Notes under the pieces: generated by a model | Seen by the model: only the letters and a program-made list of their open reading frames with translations | What the model was told of the DNA's origin: nothing | Database searches by the model: none | Assembly: GCA_024225635.1 (NCBI GenBank) | Contig: JAAEMK010000499.1 | Span: 1-64,000 of the forward strand | Origin: Desulfobacteraceae bacterium | Lineage (GTDB): Bacteria > Desulfobacterota > Desulfobacteria > Desulfobacterales > Desulfobacteraceae | DNA: 64,000 bases | Reading direction: 5' to 3' | Program-made: the position numbers and the translations under genes | Shown: piece by piece, positions 28,011 to 40,400 of the stretch | Position numbering within the stretch: position 1 is the first letter of the stretch | How the letters are laid out: each line of letters starts with the position of its first letter

Positions 28011-28361
28011 TCATGCCAGCACCATCACGGCTATCTTCCGGCCTGCAACGCCCGTGTAAACGTACCCAAGAATACCGGAAATTTTGCCGGCGCCCGGACT
28101 AACCCCGCCTGTAAATCTGAGAGATCCAGATCCATCTGATTCACTCGAAAAAAGGAAGGGGATAGGATCTTCCGACAAAGCCGTGGCATCGTCAGCGAAA
28201 CGAACCTGGATTATGCTATTTTTACACTCCACGCCTGCTGGGAGCGATACAGCATCCCATCCTGTGGTTGTGGTGACATGAAAGGTTTTGTTTTCTGAGC
28301 CGTCTGCACAAATCTTACCACCCAGCTCTCGCGGCAATTGTTTCATAAATTTTTCGGACAT
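28011..28361 (-). CDS. Small virion-associated hypothetical protein
   Basis: The 116-residue product starts at the ATG at 28361, which has AGGAG 7 bases upstream. It is beta-rich and Gly/Ser-rich (SDGSGSLRFTGGVSPGAGKISG...), ending in VYTGVAGRKIAVMVLA. It sits between the giant gene and the beta-helix gene. The look is that of a small capsid decoration or tail accessory protein, but I do not recognise the family. Confidence 0.7.
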   Translation of the reverse strand: MSEKFMKQLPRELGGKICADGSENKTFHVTTTTGWDAVSLPAGVECKNSIIQVRFADDATALSEDPIPFLFSSESDGSGSLRFTGGVSPGAGKISGILGYVYTGVAGRKIAVMVLA

Positions 28362-28433
28362 GAGGTACTCCTGTTTCAATATTGTTGTTCGTGTTCCACA
28401 TGGGGCAAACCCTGATAGATATTATGTTATTCT

Positions 28434-31400
28434 CTATGCTCCCTCAACTTTCAATTTGGCCTTCGACGCCTGCCTGATCGCGTTGAAGCCTTTCTTCACA
28501 AATTGATTCCTTTGTTCTGTCAAACGATTAATCCGCCGCTGCTTCTCTTCCGCACTGTACGATGTCGACTTTTGAATTCTTTTCATCTCAGCATTGATTT
28601 GGGCCAACAGCTTTTTAACAGAGTTTCCAGTGGGGTTCATGGCCATGAGCGGGGCATTCTCTTTGAACCAGTCCTGAGCCTTTTCCCCTTGGCCGGTCTT
28701 GACATAATAGTTGAACGTCCTCTGTGCGTTGCCGATCTCTTCAGCGAGGTCATAGAACTTGGTGACGTACTTGGTGTTCCTGGCCGGCTTATTCTCATCT
28801 GAAACCAGGCGACCAAGGCCCCATGGTTTATTCTCACCCGCCGGGCGTTCCGGATAATCAAAGGCCTTCCGAGTAAATAGGTCATCCACCGCGGTCAAGC
28901 CGATCATGCCCAGGGTGGCCGCGTACCCCCTGACATAGTGCTGAATCTTCAAGGGGGAAATGTTCAACCGCTTGCCAATTTCTCTGGACGTCTCCGAGGT
29001 CCAGGGGGAATACTGCTCGGCCTTGGGAAGGCCTTCCATATATTTGGGAACCACGGCCCGCCCGGTGAAAGTATTTTTGTTGGCAATCTCAGCTTCGATA
29101 ACAGGCTTCAATAATTGAGGGTAAAGGTCGATATTGAAAATTCCCTTTGCCGTAACCCAAGCCCAATCAGAAAGAAAGCTGGCATCCTCAGTGCCGTTTA
29201 AAACATTTCCAATGGACTCAGGGAGAGAGCAGAAGAACGCTCCTATTTCAAAAGGCTTGGGTATCCGGTAATGCTTGCCGCCGAACCAGAAGTGGAAAAA
29301 GGACCACTTATCCCAATCCTCCAGTTCCTTGTAGCGTTCATCATCTTTATAGGTCCCCCACAATGCCAGGGATGCCATCATGAGAATGGAGGCCTTGGCA
29401 AAAAACGCCAGTGGTTTCTCCTTGGCGGCCCGGCCCAACTTGTAAAGCCCCTGGAACCTGGCATTCAAAAAGGGGAGTGTCCGGATAAGCATTTGCGCGG
29501 TGCTGCTTGAGCCCTGCATGGAAAAGTCCAGTAGGTCACGGCCTTCAAAACCGGCATCAAACTTTGACATCCCCTTCTTTTTAAGGTTGCTGTAAAGCTG
29601 GAGCCTGGCCGCATTTTCCGAAGCCTCACCTATTTTTTCCCACAGGTTAAAAATCTTGGCAGGGGAAGTTAAAATTCTTGCAATAGCCCCCCTGCCCTCC
29701 CGCTTGACAATTTGCTTGATGAACTTTGCCCCTACCTCTGGATCATCAGAATGGACATATGAAGATCCGAAACCAAAACCAGACGCCATGAATTCAATGT
29801 AATCCGAATCTTCACGCATGGCTTTGACAAAGCCCCGGGCCGAATCAACGACCGGTGAAAAAGATTGCGCCACGACCGCAGTATGAACGGTATCCCGAAT
29901 CATATTGTTGATCCTGAACAAAGGAGAGATGGTGGCGCCCATTGAAAGTCCCCTCTTTGCCTTGCCCATCAGCTGCATGAGGAAGCCCTTGAACTTGGTG
30001 GTGTCCATTTCGCACAGGGCTTCATAAAGATCCTGGTCCTCTGTCTTGAAGTAGACCGGCTTTCCATCTCTTTGGAAGGAGAACACGCCTAAATCCTTCA
30101 TTGATCCGAATTTAATGGAGGTGGATTTCCTGGGCTCTACCAGATACTCCACCCCTTTTTTATCGGTAAGATGGTACGCCCAGGCGTCCGCCTCCTCCGC
30201 CGTGTCAAAAATTGCATTGGCCTTTTTGCCCCCGGCCTTAATGACGGCAAACCGTTTGAGATTCTGGACACCAAGGATATTAACCAAGTCTTTCTTCTCC
30301 ACCTCCTCGATGATCCCCAGCTCGGTGCCAGCATCAAAGGCAGCTGCCCGTGCCTTGTTCCTGGCGGACGCATCGACAAGGTGCATCCAATTGGTGAGGG
30401 AATTCTGTAGGAGATCACCTATCTGGGCCTCCCCTCCCTTCAAGTGCCGAATCTGCGCAGAAATGTGCTTCTTAGCCCCCTTGGGGCCGGATAGGAACTC
30501 CTCCTTTGAAACCTTGTCTTCAAAGATCCGATAAAAAGGAATGTAAAAATCCTGCTCCCACATAGCCCGGGCCTCGGGATCTATGAGTCCTGCCTGTTCT
30601 GCAATGTCCAAGGTATTCTTGTTTATTGTCTGGAATCGTTTGTTCAGGTACTCCCAGGATTTGCCGGATTTGGAATGCGTGCCCACCATATCAAAGATAG
30701 CCTGGCGCCGGGCCTCGGTCAGCCAGTTCTCCCGACCCTGGGCGTCAAGCTCCTCGGCACGTTTGGCGGCAATCCATTTTAAGAGGTTTTCATAATCCGG
30801 CCCGATGGATTTAAGAAAGGGGAGAACGCCCTTGCCTTTGGTCTTCACCGTAAGGGCATCACCGTCCCAGGCCAAGGCCCCGTGTTCCAAGAACATGGCG
30901 AACGTGGCCGACTTCACCCCGGTCAAAACCCGGTGCATTTTGTAAGCTCGGTCCCCCAAGCGGCGTTTGATAAAATGAAGGTGGTCCAGGGTCTTGGTTA
31001 AAAACCGATCCTCGGCAAGCTGACGTTCCTCTTTTGACAGGGCCTTGCTGGCCATATCCTTGGCCGATTCAACCCAGGTGTCGTCTTGCTTGAACAGAGC
31101 TTTGACCGCAGCCTTGTTTGCCTTCTCCGTCTTGGATTTGCGGGAAAAGGTTAAGTTTCCCCCCTTATTTCCCTGGGCTCCCCCGGCCCCCGGGGAGTAA
31201 TCGGCAAGAGCCTGGTCGATGGCTTTCAAGACCTTGGGGATATCCTGAAAATATTTATCCGCCCCCGTGGCCTTTTTTTCAAACCCGAGTGTGTTCAATA
31301 GCTTTTTGAGGAAAGCCTTAACCTTGAGTACCAACCTTTTTCTAAGAGGAACACCCTCTATAACCGTTCTCCAAAAATCCGTTTCTGTAATGTGTTGACC

Positions 31401-34400
31401 CACAAAATCAGCGATCAACTCCTCATAAAGGAGAGAGTCTTGTATGGATTCACGGTCCCTTCCGTCTCTGTCTGCCAGTTCATTTCTGAATTGGGCAATG
31501 TGCTTGATTTGAGGGAAGATGGATGCTTTCAGTTTTTCATAAAGAGCTTTGTCTGTCCGGCGGATGGAATGAAGCAGCTCATGTGCCACCACCTGGTTGA
31601 TCGGCATGGTGGTGGCAGCATCGATATAAAGGGTGTTCGGCTTGGTGGGGATGGTGATCCCTTCAAAGTCAAAGCCTTTACGGTTTGAGTTTTCCAGGAA
31701 AACTATTTTTTTCCCGAGGGCCTTTTCGATTCTTCTGGCGGCTCCACCCAAATCGACCGGCATTTGTACTGCCTTGAGGTGTCCTCTTCTGAAGCCCTCC
31801 GTGTTTCCAACCTTAGCCAAAAAAGATTCCAATGCCTCCGTATCCCGTGTAACAGTGCCTTCACCATATTTCCCCGTCTCCTTTTTTAAGGTTATTTTTT
31901 TCCGGAAGGTAGCACCGCCGGCAACATCCTGCAAGGTCTCAACCTCCATCCCCAAAATCCGGCGGATCCTCTCGGCGTCTGCCGTGTTCATCCAGGTCTC
32001 GTTCAGCTCCTTGAGGACATAATCAACAACGCTCCTGACTTTCTTTTTGTCAGAAACGGTAACCTTCATTCGATTGCCAGCCTTGACAAAATCAGTCCCC
32101 AAGGCTTTTAAAATCCGATCATTCAAATAATATTTGCCACCCTTAGCCTTTGATGCCGGGGCGGTTATAACGTAATCACCCTCACCTGTTGACCTGATAA
32201 CCAGATCATCCGCCGTCCTTATAAACAGGTCATGATCAATAACCTCCATAGCCCTGTCCGTGTTGGCGAGGATGACGGGCCTTTCCTTATTCGCTTTATC
32301 AAGATCGAATCCACGAGGCATCAAGATGCCCTGTTTCAACTCCCCATTGTGGGAGGTGTAATTAATGATCCGGCCCTTTTCGTACTGGGAATAAGCGGCA
32401 AGCATGTTGCCGGTAATGATGGTCCTTTCTTCTCTTGCATCCTGGGATGCCTGGTCAAATCGCTGGATAAAATCTTCATCAATGGCCCCGATGATATCTC
32501 CCCAATCTTCTTGGCTCCTCATCTTCCCGAAAGAAATCGTTATTCGGCGAGAAGAATCGGCAACGGCCATGGTCACTTTCCATGTCCCCATGGCAAGGGG
32601 GTTCTTTGGTTTTCCAGACTGCTGGACCTTTAGGACCGTTCCAGGGTAAACCATTTCCCCAAGTAGAACCTGCACGGTTCTGCCCGGGTACAGATTGCGC
32701 GCTATCTTTGTCCAATCACTTTTTAGGGTTTCGAGTTTTGTTTCTTGCGCATGGCGCCGTTCTGCCTTTTCAATGTCATCGAGAACGTCAAGCTTATAAT
32801 CCTCAAACCGCTCCAACGTCTCCAAAAATTGCTTGGATGCTTCATGCATTCCATCTTTCACAAGCTGATTGAGGGATACCTCATTTGCTTTTTTCCCGTA
32901 CACCTCCTCATGTAAGAGCTTACGAACCTGCTTGCCGGTATAGGATTTGCCGAGTTTTTTCATATCGACAACCTCAGCCTTGGCCTCTGCCTGGAATGGG
33001 GAATCGCCAGTGCCTTCAAAAACCACAGCCTCTTTCAACACTTTTGCATCGGTATCAAAGGTCTTGGCTTCGAGGTCGTTTTCCCCCATGGCGTTTAGCT
33101 GGTCAATCAGCTCTTTATATCCGGACTCGATCATGGAATACAGTTCCTCCTGCTCTGCAATCGGGAGCATGGGGATTTTACCGGTCACTTTTTTAGCGGC
33201 GTCTCGGGGTTCCAAACCGCTATTCTTTTGGGGAAGCGGCGCGCCCAAGGCTGTATGCCAATCAGGAAAGTCCATCATCAAACCAGCAACAACCTGATCA
33301 CCATACTTGTTGATAAAATCCAGGGTCCCCTTGGCTGTCACTTCACTTTCCGTGGATGCCGTGGTGTTGGCGTTCAAGCTGGCCATCTTTGCGGCAAGGA
33401 TCGAGGCAGGGCGCATCTCTGCCGGAGTATCCCCGACAAGCTGGGCATAAGACGGCGGGACAAGTTGCCCGGCCCGATTCACCCGGCCAAGCATCTGCAT
33501 ATGGGTATCAATGTTTGCTTCTGCCTGGAGGACGATCATGTGCCGGGGGGCAGGGTCGTGTCCTTCAAACTTTGCCAAGGCATGGAGAGACAACCCCGTA
33601 GAACCTGACCTGTTCAGAATCAGGGCATCAAGGTTATCGGCATTAAAGTCATAAATCGTTTTGGTTCTGCCTTTAATGCTTTTCTCTGCTGAACTTCTCC
33701 GGCCATACCGCTGGGTCCCGTCCGGTTCATAGTTGATAATCTCATCTCTTCCGGTGATCTCTGAGACAGTCATGCCAGCTTCATTAAGTTTTGCCTTGAT
33801 ATAGTCTACCGGAGAAACAGGGATACCTCCCATGTCCAGCTTGTAAATCAAGTTTTTGATGCGCTTAAATTCTGCAACGCCCCCTGGGGGAAGATCAGAA
33901 CCTTCAAGGTAATGCTGTATCACCTTCCCTTTTTTGAAAGGATCTTTTTCAGTGTATCGCCTGGTTTTATCCAGGTAATCAAAAATGAGATCGTTAAACC
34001 GGAGCCCGATTCCATCACCCGGAACCAGGTTATTTTCCGTGGCGTACTTGGATATAAAGGAACCCATAGTATTTGACAAAGTGATAACCGGCTTTTTCCC
34101 TTCCTCTTTGAAGGCCCGGATCGCTTCATCTACTGCACCTTGAGTCTTCATAGAGAGAAGCATCTGGTTTACCAGGTTATGCATGATGGAAGAAAACCCC
34201 ATGCAGGTCAAAGCAGATTCTTTTGCAGAAGAACCAGAACTGGCACCGGAACCCGTTGCAGCCATCTCATCAGCAAGGTTGTCAACAGCCAACTCAGCAT
34301 AATCCTCAGAGAAAGCACGAATTTCAGAAAACGCCCTGGCCGCATTATTCGCCAAGTTTCGATCAATCTTTGTAGGCTTGGTATCGTAGGTGATCCCGTC

Positions 34401-37400
34401 AAAACTCCGTTCACGGCGAACATACTGCCCCGCCTCTGTAAGCATCGACGCCACGACCTGCTGCAGGGGCACTCCGCCGGCAGTTATCGCATCCCCTATT
34501 TTGGAAATATCCTCAACGGCTAATTGCATATCTGTCTTGGAGTACAGGTCCATGACCCCTGGCCGTTTTGCGTATGTGGCAGACGAATAGAAAACACTAC
34601 GCGCCTGCTGGACCAACTTGCGGAAGAAGAGGGAACGCGGGTATTTTTTCCCAGTCATTTTTGACCCCTCAGTTCCCCCGGCGTTATGGGCCTCGTCCAA
34701 AATCAACATGCCGCCCCTGGACATGGCATCGATAAAATCCCGTCGTACCGATGGGGTTGCATTCATTTGGTCGTAGGTCGTGAAAACAGCCTTATATTGA
34801 CTTGGGAGTTTCTCCTCGTCTGCAGCCTTACGGAGAATATCGTTATGCTTCGACTTGGTTTTGATCTGCTTGGAACCATTCTCTGTAAGAGGGATTGTTT
34901 GGCCGGCATTGGTGATCAGAATCTGATTATCCATATCGGCCATACCAATGTCAGAAAGGTCCCGGTACATATCAGCGTAAAGGTTTGGTTTCTCTGTTAC
35001 AAAGATAGGCGTCAGGCCCTTTTTGATGGAGTATCGAATCATTGCAGCGACAACCCGGCCCTTACCCACTCCGGTCTGATCTCCAATAACAAAACCGGCT
35101 CCATTGTCGATATTATTAATAGCCAAGGCAATGGCATCCACCTGCTCACCGGAAAAGAATCCGTATTTGCCTTCGGTGCCGGTCACTTCCTCCTTTGTAT
35201 AGCCGAGCTTGTCAGCAACATATTGGTCAACGCTACCGTGGTTCTTCTCTATCTCAGCGAGGGCCTTCTCTATGGACCGGCTCATGTTTACCGGGGTCAG
35301 AGTGCCAATGACTGACGACTTGCTTGCAGGGTGATAAGCGGCCTGCGTCGCCGTATCCTTGATTTTCTCCGGCGCTTTTTTCTTTACGGGTGCCGTTTTC
35401 TTTTTGGAAGTCTTTTCCCCCTGTGCCTGCTGCTCCAAGAGGTATTTTTTAAGATATGGTCGGATAGCTGAGTCGAACTGCTCAGAAAGGTACTGAATCA
35501 GCTCCTTGATGGAGAACCCGGCCTCTTTTGCGTGTGCCCAGGCTTCTTCGAAATGAGGCTTTGCCGCAGCGTATGTTTCTTCATTGAAGACTAAGCCAGA
35601 ACCAAGGGAATTCTTGGGAGTGAAAAGGGCACCGAGCCCCTTGACGGCAGACTTGACTCCTGCCAGGGATTCAATAGATGCTTTCTTTGCAGCGGTCTTG
35701 CCCTTGTTCTCGGTTTTCTGCCGGGATAGTTGAGGGGAGGGAACGGGAGGGACAGGTTCTTCCTTGCCGAATACGTCATCAAGCATTGCATCAAGCTGTG
35801 CCTCTGACGTGTTGGAAAGCTCCTCTTCTATGGAATTATAAGATTCAGAACCCAGTCCTGTATGCTGTCGTTTTCCAGAATGGCCCTTGCCCCTGGGGTG
35901 TCCTGTGTCAGCGGTTTTGTCGGGAGCTGCTCCAAGATTTCCATCATTCCCAAGGCGTCCTTTAGAATCGGATTTTCCACGATCAGTTCCCACGCGGCCA
36001 CGTCCGGATCTGCCGGGGCCGCCTGATGATCCGGCAGCATCCCCATTCCCTGAGTTTTCATCATGTCGACCAAGGTTTGAACGGCCTCGGTCCTGTCCTC
36101 CCCCGCCTCGTCGAGGAGGTTTTGAATTCTCTCTGCCAGGTACTCGGGATACTCGTTCTTCTTTATCACTTCCCCCTTCGGAATCCATATTGCCCCGGCC
36201 AGCTTCTGCGCTTCGTTCGGTCCGTCTGGGGCCCATGCGTACAGCATCTGTTTCATTGAGTTTGCCTTTCAATTCTTCCATGATTGTAAAGAGAGGGGGA
36301 GGCTCAGCCCCGGGGAGAGTCATGGAAGACTTGCCTTTCCCCTGTATGGTGATCACATCCACCGGCCAGGCTGCGCCTTGTTTAGAATACAGTTTACCAG
36401 CCACCGAAAAATGGTCAACAACATTATAGTTATCGTACAGGGTTTTAAAGAAACGAACCTTGTCAGGATTTCGATACAGGAGTTGACGCCCCTTGTGTGT
36501 CCGGTTCTTATCGTTTACGCTGCCGATGATAAACACGGCCCGGCCATTGTCCTTCATGGATTTAAGGGCCTGGAACACCATGGCGTGATCGATCTGCATG
36601 GTTGTGTAATTTTTTGTGATGGACCAGGATCTTGTCTGCCTGTTCTCGTCCTTGACTATTCCAAAGGGAGGGTTGGCTACAACAACATCATTCTTCAACA
36701 CCAAGTCTACGACTATTTTTGTACCGTCTGAGTTCATCACAGATTTGAACCCTTGGGTCTTGAGATTCGCCACCCGGTCCGGGTTGAGTTCGTTCACCGT
36801 GGTCTTCTTGGGGTTCGCCCCTATAACCAGTGCCCCGTTGCCGGCGGAGGGCTCATACACCGTGGTTTCGTCGGTAATGCCTGCCAATTCAGAAACAAGG
36901 TAAGCCAGGGAAAGGGGCGTTGAGTAGGCCTGGTCCTTAATCGAGGTGGATGTCCTAACGTTGAGGTTCGGCATACGGTCTTGCAGGTCAACCAATTTAT
37001 CAAACACCTCCTCCCTGCTTCCCCCAGCCTCCACAATCTTTCGGGCAACATTTACTGCGGCCGCCTCGATGTTCTCATCTACAGCCTTTGATTTGACGGT
37101 CCCCGCCTTGATTTTCTCGCCGGTGTATCCCCCGGCAACCTTCCGGGCCTCCATGATGTTCTTGAACCGGTGCCCAGAAGAAAGCATAGATTCAAAACGG
37201 TCCTTCAGGCTCCCGGTCGGGCTGGGAGCATTCTCCTGTGCCTCTTTCTTTAGGGATGCTTGAGGCTGATCATTTTCCACCTGAATGTCGTTGCTGCCAG
37301 CAGGACCTTCCCTATAAAGGGGTTCCTGGGTCCGCTTCTTGTCTCCCAGCCATTCCTTGAACTTTTCCGGGGGCATCTCCGTTATACCGCCGAAACCTTC

Positions 37401-40400
37401 CCATCCGTCGGCATAGTTGGAGCGATAAAGCTCCTCGGCCTCCTCTTCGGAATTCACTCCAAAAACCACTTTATGTTCATCAAAGTCAAAGGTCTCTGGA
37501 TCTACCTGGTCAACAATGAATATCTTGGGGCTCTCCGTGGCGCCAGGGGCAACAACCACATCAACCTGGTCCCCGTCTCTACCAAGGGATCGTCTGAAAT
37601 AGCCATAATGTCCATGCATACGGGAGGTCCAAGAATTGCCCTGGGTATCCGTTCCGGACCGAACAGAACTATCCGGGTTCTCAATGGAGATATCAAAACC
37701 CTGAATCCTGATATGGCCCTTCTTGTAGTTGCCAGCCTCTATCTGTTTTTCCGTGGGAGCCGTGTTAACCTTCTTAACCTCCTGCTCGATCTTCTTCTCA
37801 ATAGCCTTGGTTTCCTGTGGCTTCGGAGTTTCTACAGCAGGGGTCCCGGACATGGCCGTCGGCGTCATAGGCGCTACGCCAGGTTGCTTTTGACTTGCTC
37901 CCAGGCTTTGGCCGACTTGCTCCCGGCTGGCCCCCGGGGCCTGCCCCTCTGACTTAATGCCATCCACCTTCACGCTGTCGAACAAATCAACGGTCTTCTC
38001 AATTCCAAGAGCTTCAGATCTCAAGGTAACAGAGTCATCATTGACCGTGACATCCCACGTATCACTTGTCCCGTCCACGGTTCCAATGAAGGAACTGCCC
38101 TGCTCCAGGTCAACGGCCGGGACCTCCTGTCCACCCATGGGGGTGTAGCCCTGGCTTTCAATCTCCTCGGCCTCGTATGACTGCGCAAAATCCGGATCCG
38201 TTTCCCGCACTTCCGTAGCCGCACCTCTCACCAAGTCAAAACGGACCTCCTGCTTCTCGGTTAAAGGCCAACCGTTGCGGACCTTATTGAACAGAACATT
38301 TAGCTCCTTGCGCCCGAACAATGGCTGGCCGCCAGCTTTTGCAGCCTCTTGCAAATTCTCCATCCACTTTGGGGAACTTGCCCCATAGGAAACCCTACTC
38401 CCAGTTTCATCATATCCGGTACCCCGGGAATGAGATTCATTCACTTGTGCCTGCATCGTGTCAAAAACTTCTTGATCTTCGACCACGGCGGCACTTGCGG
38501 AATGACGTTCGTTCAACTTTTGGCCGTACTCTCCCTCGTTAGGCTCCCCGTTCAATCCAAGGGGTGGGGCCACCTTCCCGCCAAGCCTTTCAACCAACCT
38601 CTCGTGCCTGCTCAGCCGAGGCTTTATCAATCTCTCGTCTTCGACATTGGGCGCTCCCTCAAGAATGGGGATATCCTCCCATGGGCCTGCAAGCGCCGTG
38701 GGCTGTCTCTCTTCAAACCTGGAGATGGTGGCGTCCGCCGCCCCCTTAATCTGATCCTCTTTTGACGGGATATTGTTTTCATTCCGATAATAATCCTTGA
38801 GGCGTTCAACCTCGGTCTTCTGCTGGCGGATCCGCCGGAACTCAGCAACTCCCCCGTCAACTTCCTGCTGCCCATGGTTCCAGGGGACCCCGGGGGCCTC
38901 CATGTTCTCCATGTATTGCTGATTCTGCTGGCGGGTTTCAATTCCAACTTCAGGGCCGGCTAGGGCCATGGTCGGAGGATTAGCGGTCCGTGCTCTCTGA
39001 GCCTGAATATCCTCTTCCCACTGCTTCCACTCCTCTTCATCTGCCGGCGGGAAAGAGTCTTTCCGGGTATCCCACTGCTCGTTCGATTCCGCAGGGGGAG
39101 TGATATCAGCAGTCCTGTCATCGGCCTGCTCGGCAAAGGGAACATCATCGTCAACGGCCTCACCGGCAAACCCTTCGTTCTCTCCGAAATTTTTATCAAG
39201 GAGGTCCTGCTTACGGTTTTTCTGTGCACCCTTCAGATTGATCGCGGTGGAAAGGACGCTGCCCGGGCCACTCATCAATCCAAGCCCCAACATGGAATCG
39301 ACAAGAACACCAGCCATTCTATCAGCAACCTGCTTACCGGTCGTGGGATCAATGGATGTACCGGCCATCCTGTTGGAGACAACCTTTGCTGTCTCTGTGG
39401 CCGCAATGTTCATCCCTTCCTGGGTCATTTCCTGGGCTACCTCGACCCCAACATCCTTGCCGTACCTAAGAGCCCCCTGTCTAAGTATTTGGCTCTTGGT
39501 TAACTTCTCAGCGACTTTTTCAACGGTTTCTTTCAGCATGGACCCCATGAGCTTTTTCCCTCCAGGGATCGTACTGAGAACAGTCCTAATTTGTGCAATT
39601 TCAACGGCCCCCGCCGCCGCCCCGTAGATGTGGGCTGCAACCTTGGCAACTTCAGGGTCGATGCCGGTTTCAAGCATCTCATCATAGGCAAGACCCGCTT
39701 CAAGCTTCCTTGCCGTATCAAATCCTCCAGCCAAGGTTCCGGCTGAATATCCTGCGGCGGCGCCGGCGGGGGCAGTAATCGGGGAAGCAGGTCCGGTTGA
39801 CGCTCCTAATGCTGTCCCAGCGATGGCTCCCTGTAGGCCCTGTTCCTGTGCGCCCTTAAAACTTTCGACCATGGTAGGTGCAAAGCTGGCCGCAGACTCG
39901 ACCGCTTCTTCAAAGAGGTTTCCGATTTCCGGCCGGTGCCCCCGGGCCTTCATCTCGGCTTTAAGCTCGGCTATCCTTTTAACTGTTTGAGGAGAAGTAT
40001 CCCCTTCCATCTCCTGATACCTTAAGGTGCCAAGCTCTGTGTTGAACTTGCCGATATCCCAAGCAGTAAGGCCCTTGTCTACGATTCCATCAGAAGGGGG
40101 CAACGCCGCTGCGTCTTTGCCGAATCGTGAGGCTATCTCGTCAGGGGTATAATCATAGGCGCTGGCCTCGGCTTTGTTCCTGTCTACACCCTGCTGCCCA
40201 ATATCCTGCAACGTCTCACTCCCGGTGAGATTACCAATGGCCCTGACCGCCTTGTATCCGGTACCCTGGGCTTGATCAACAGTTTTAAGGGCGCTCCTGG
40301 TTATATCCCAATGGTCCCGGGCCTCTGGGTTGTTGACAGGGGCCGGACTGGACCCGGGGGCCGGGGCTCCCGCAAACGGATCATAATCTACGGGCTCATA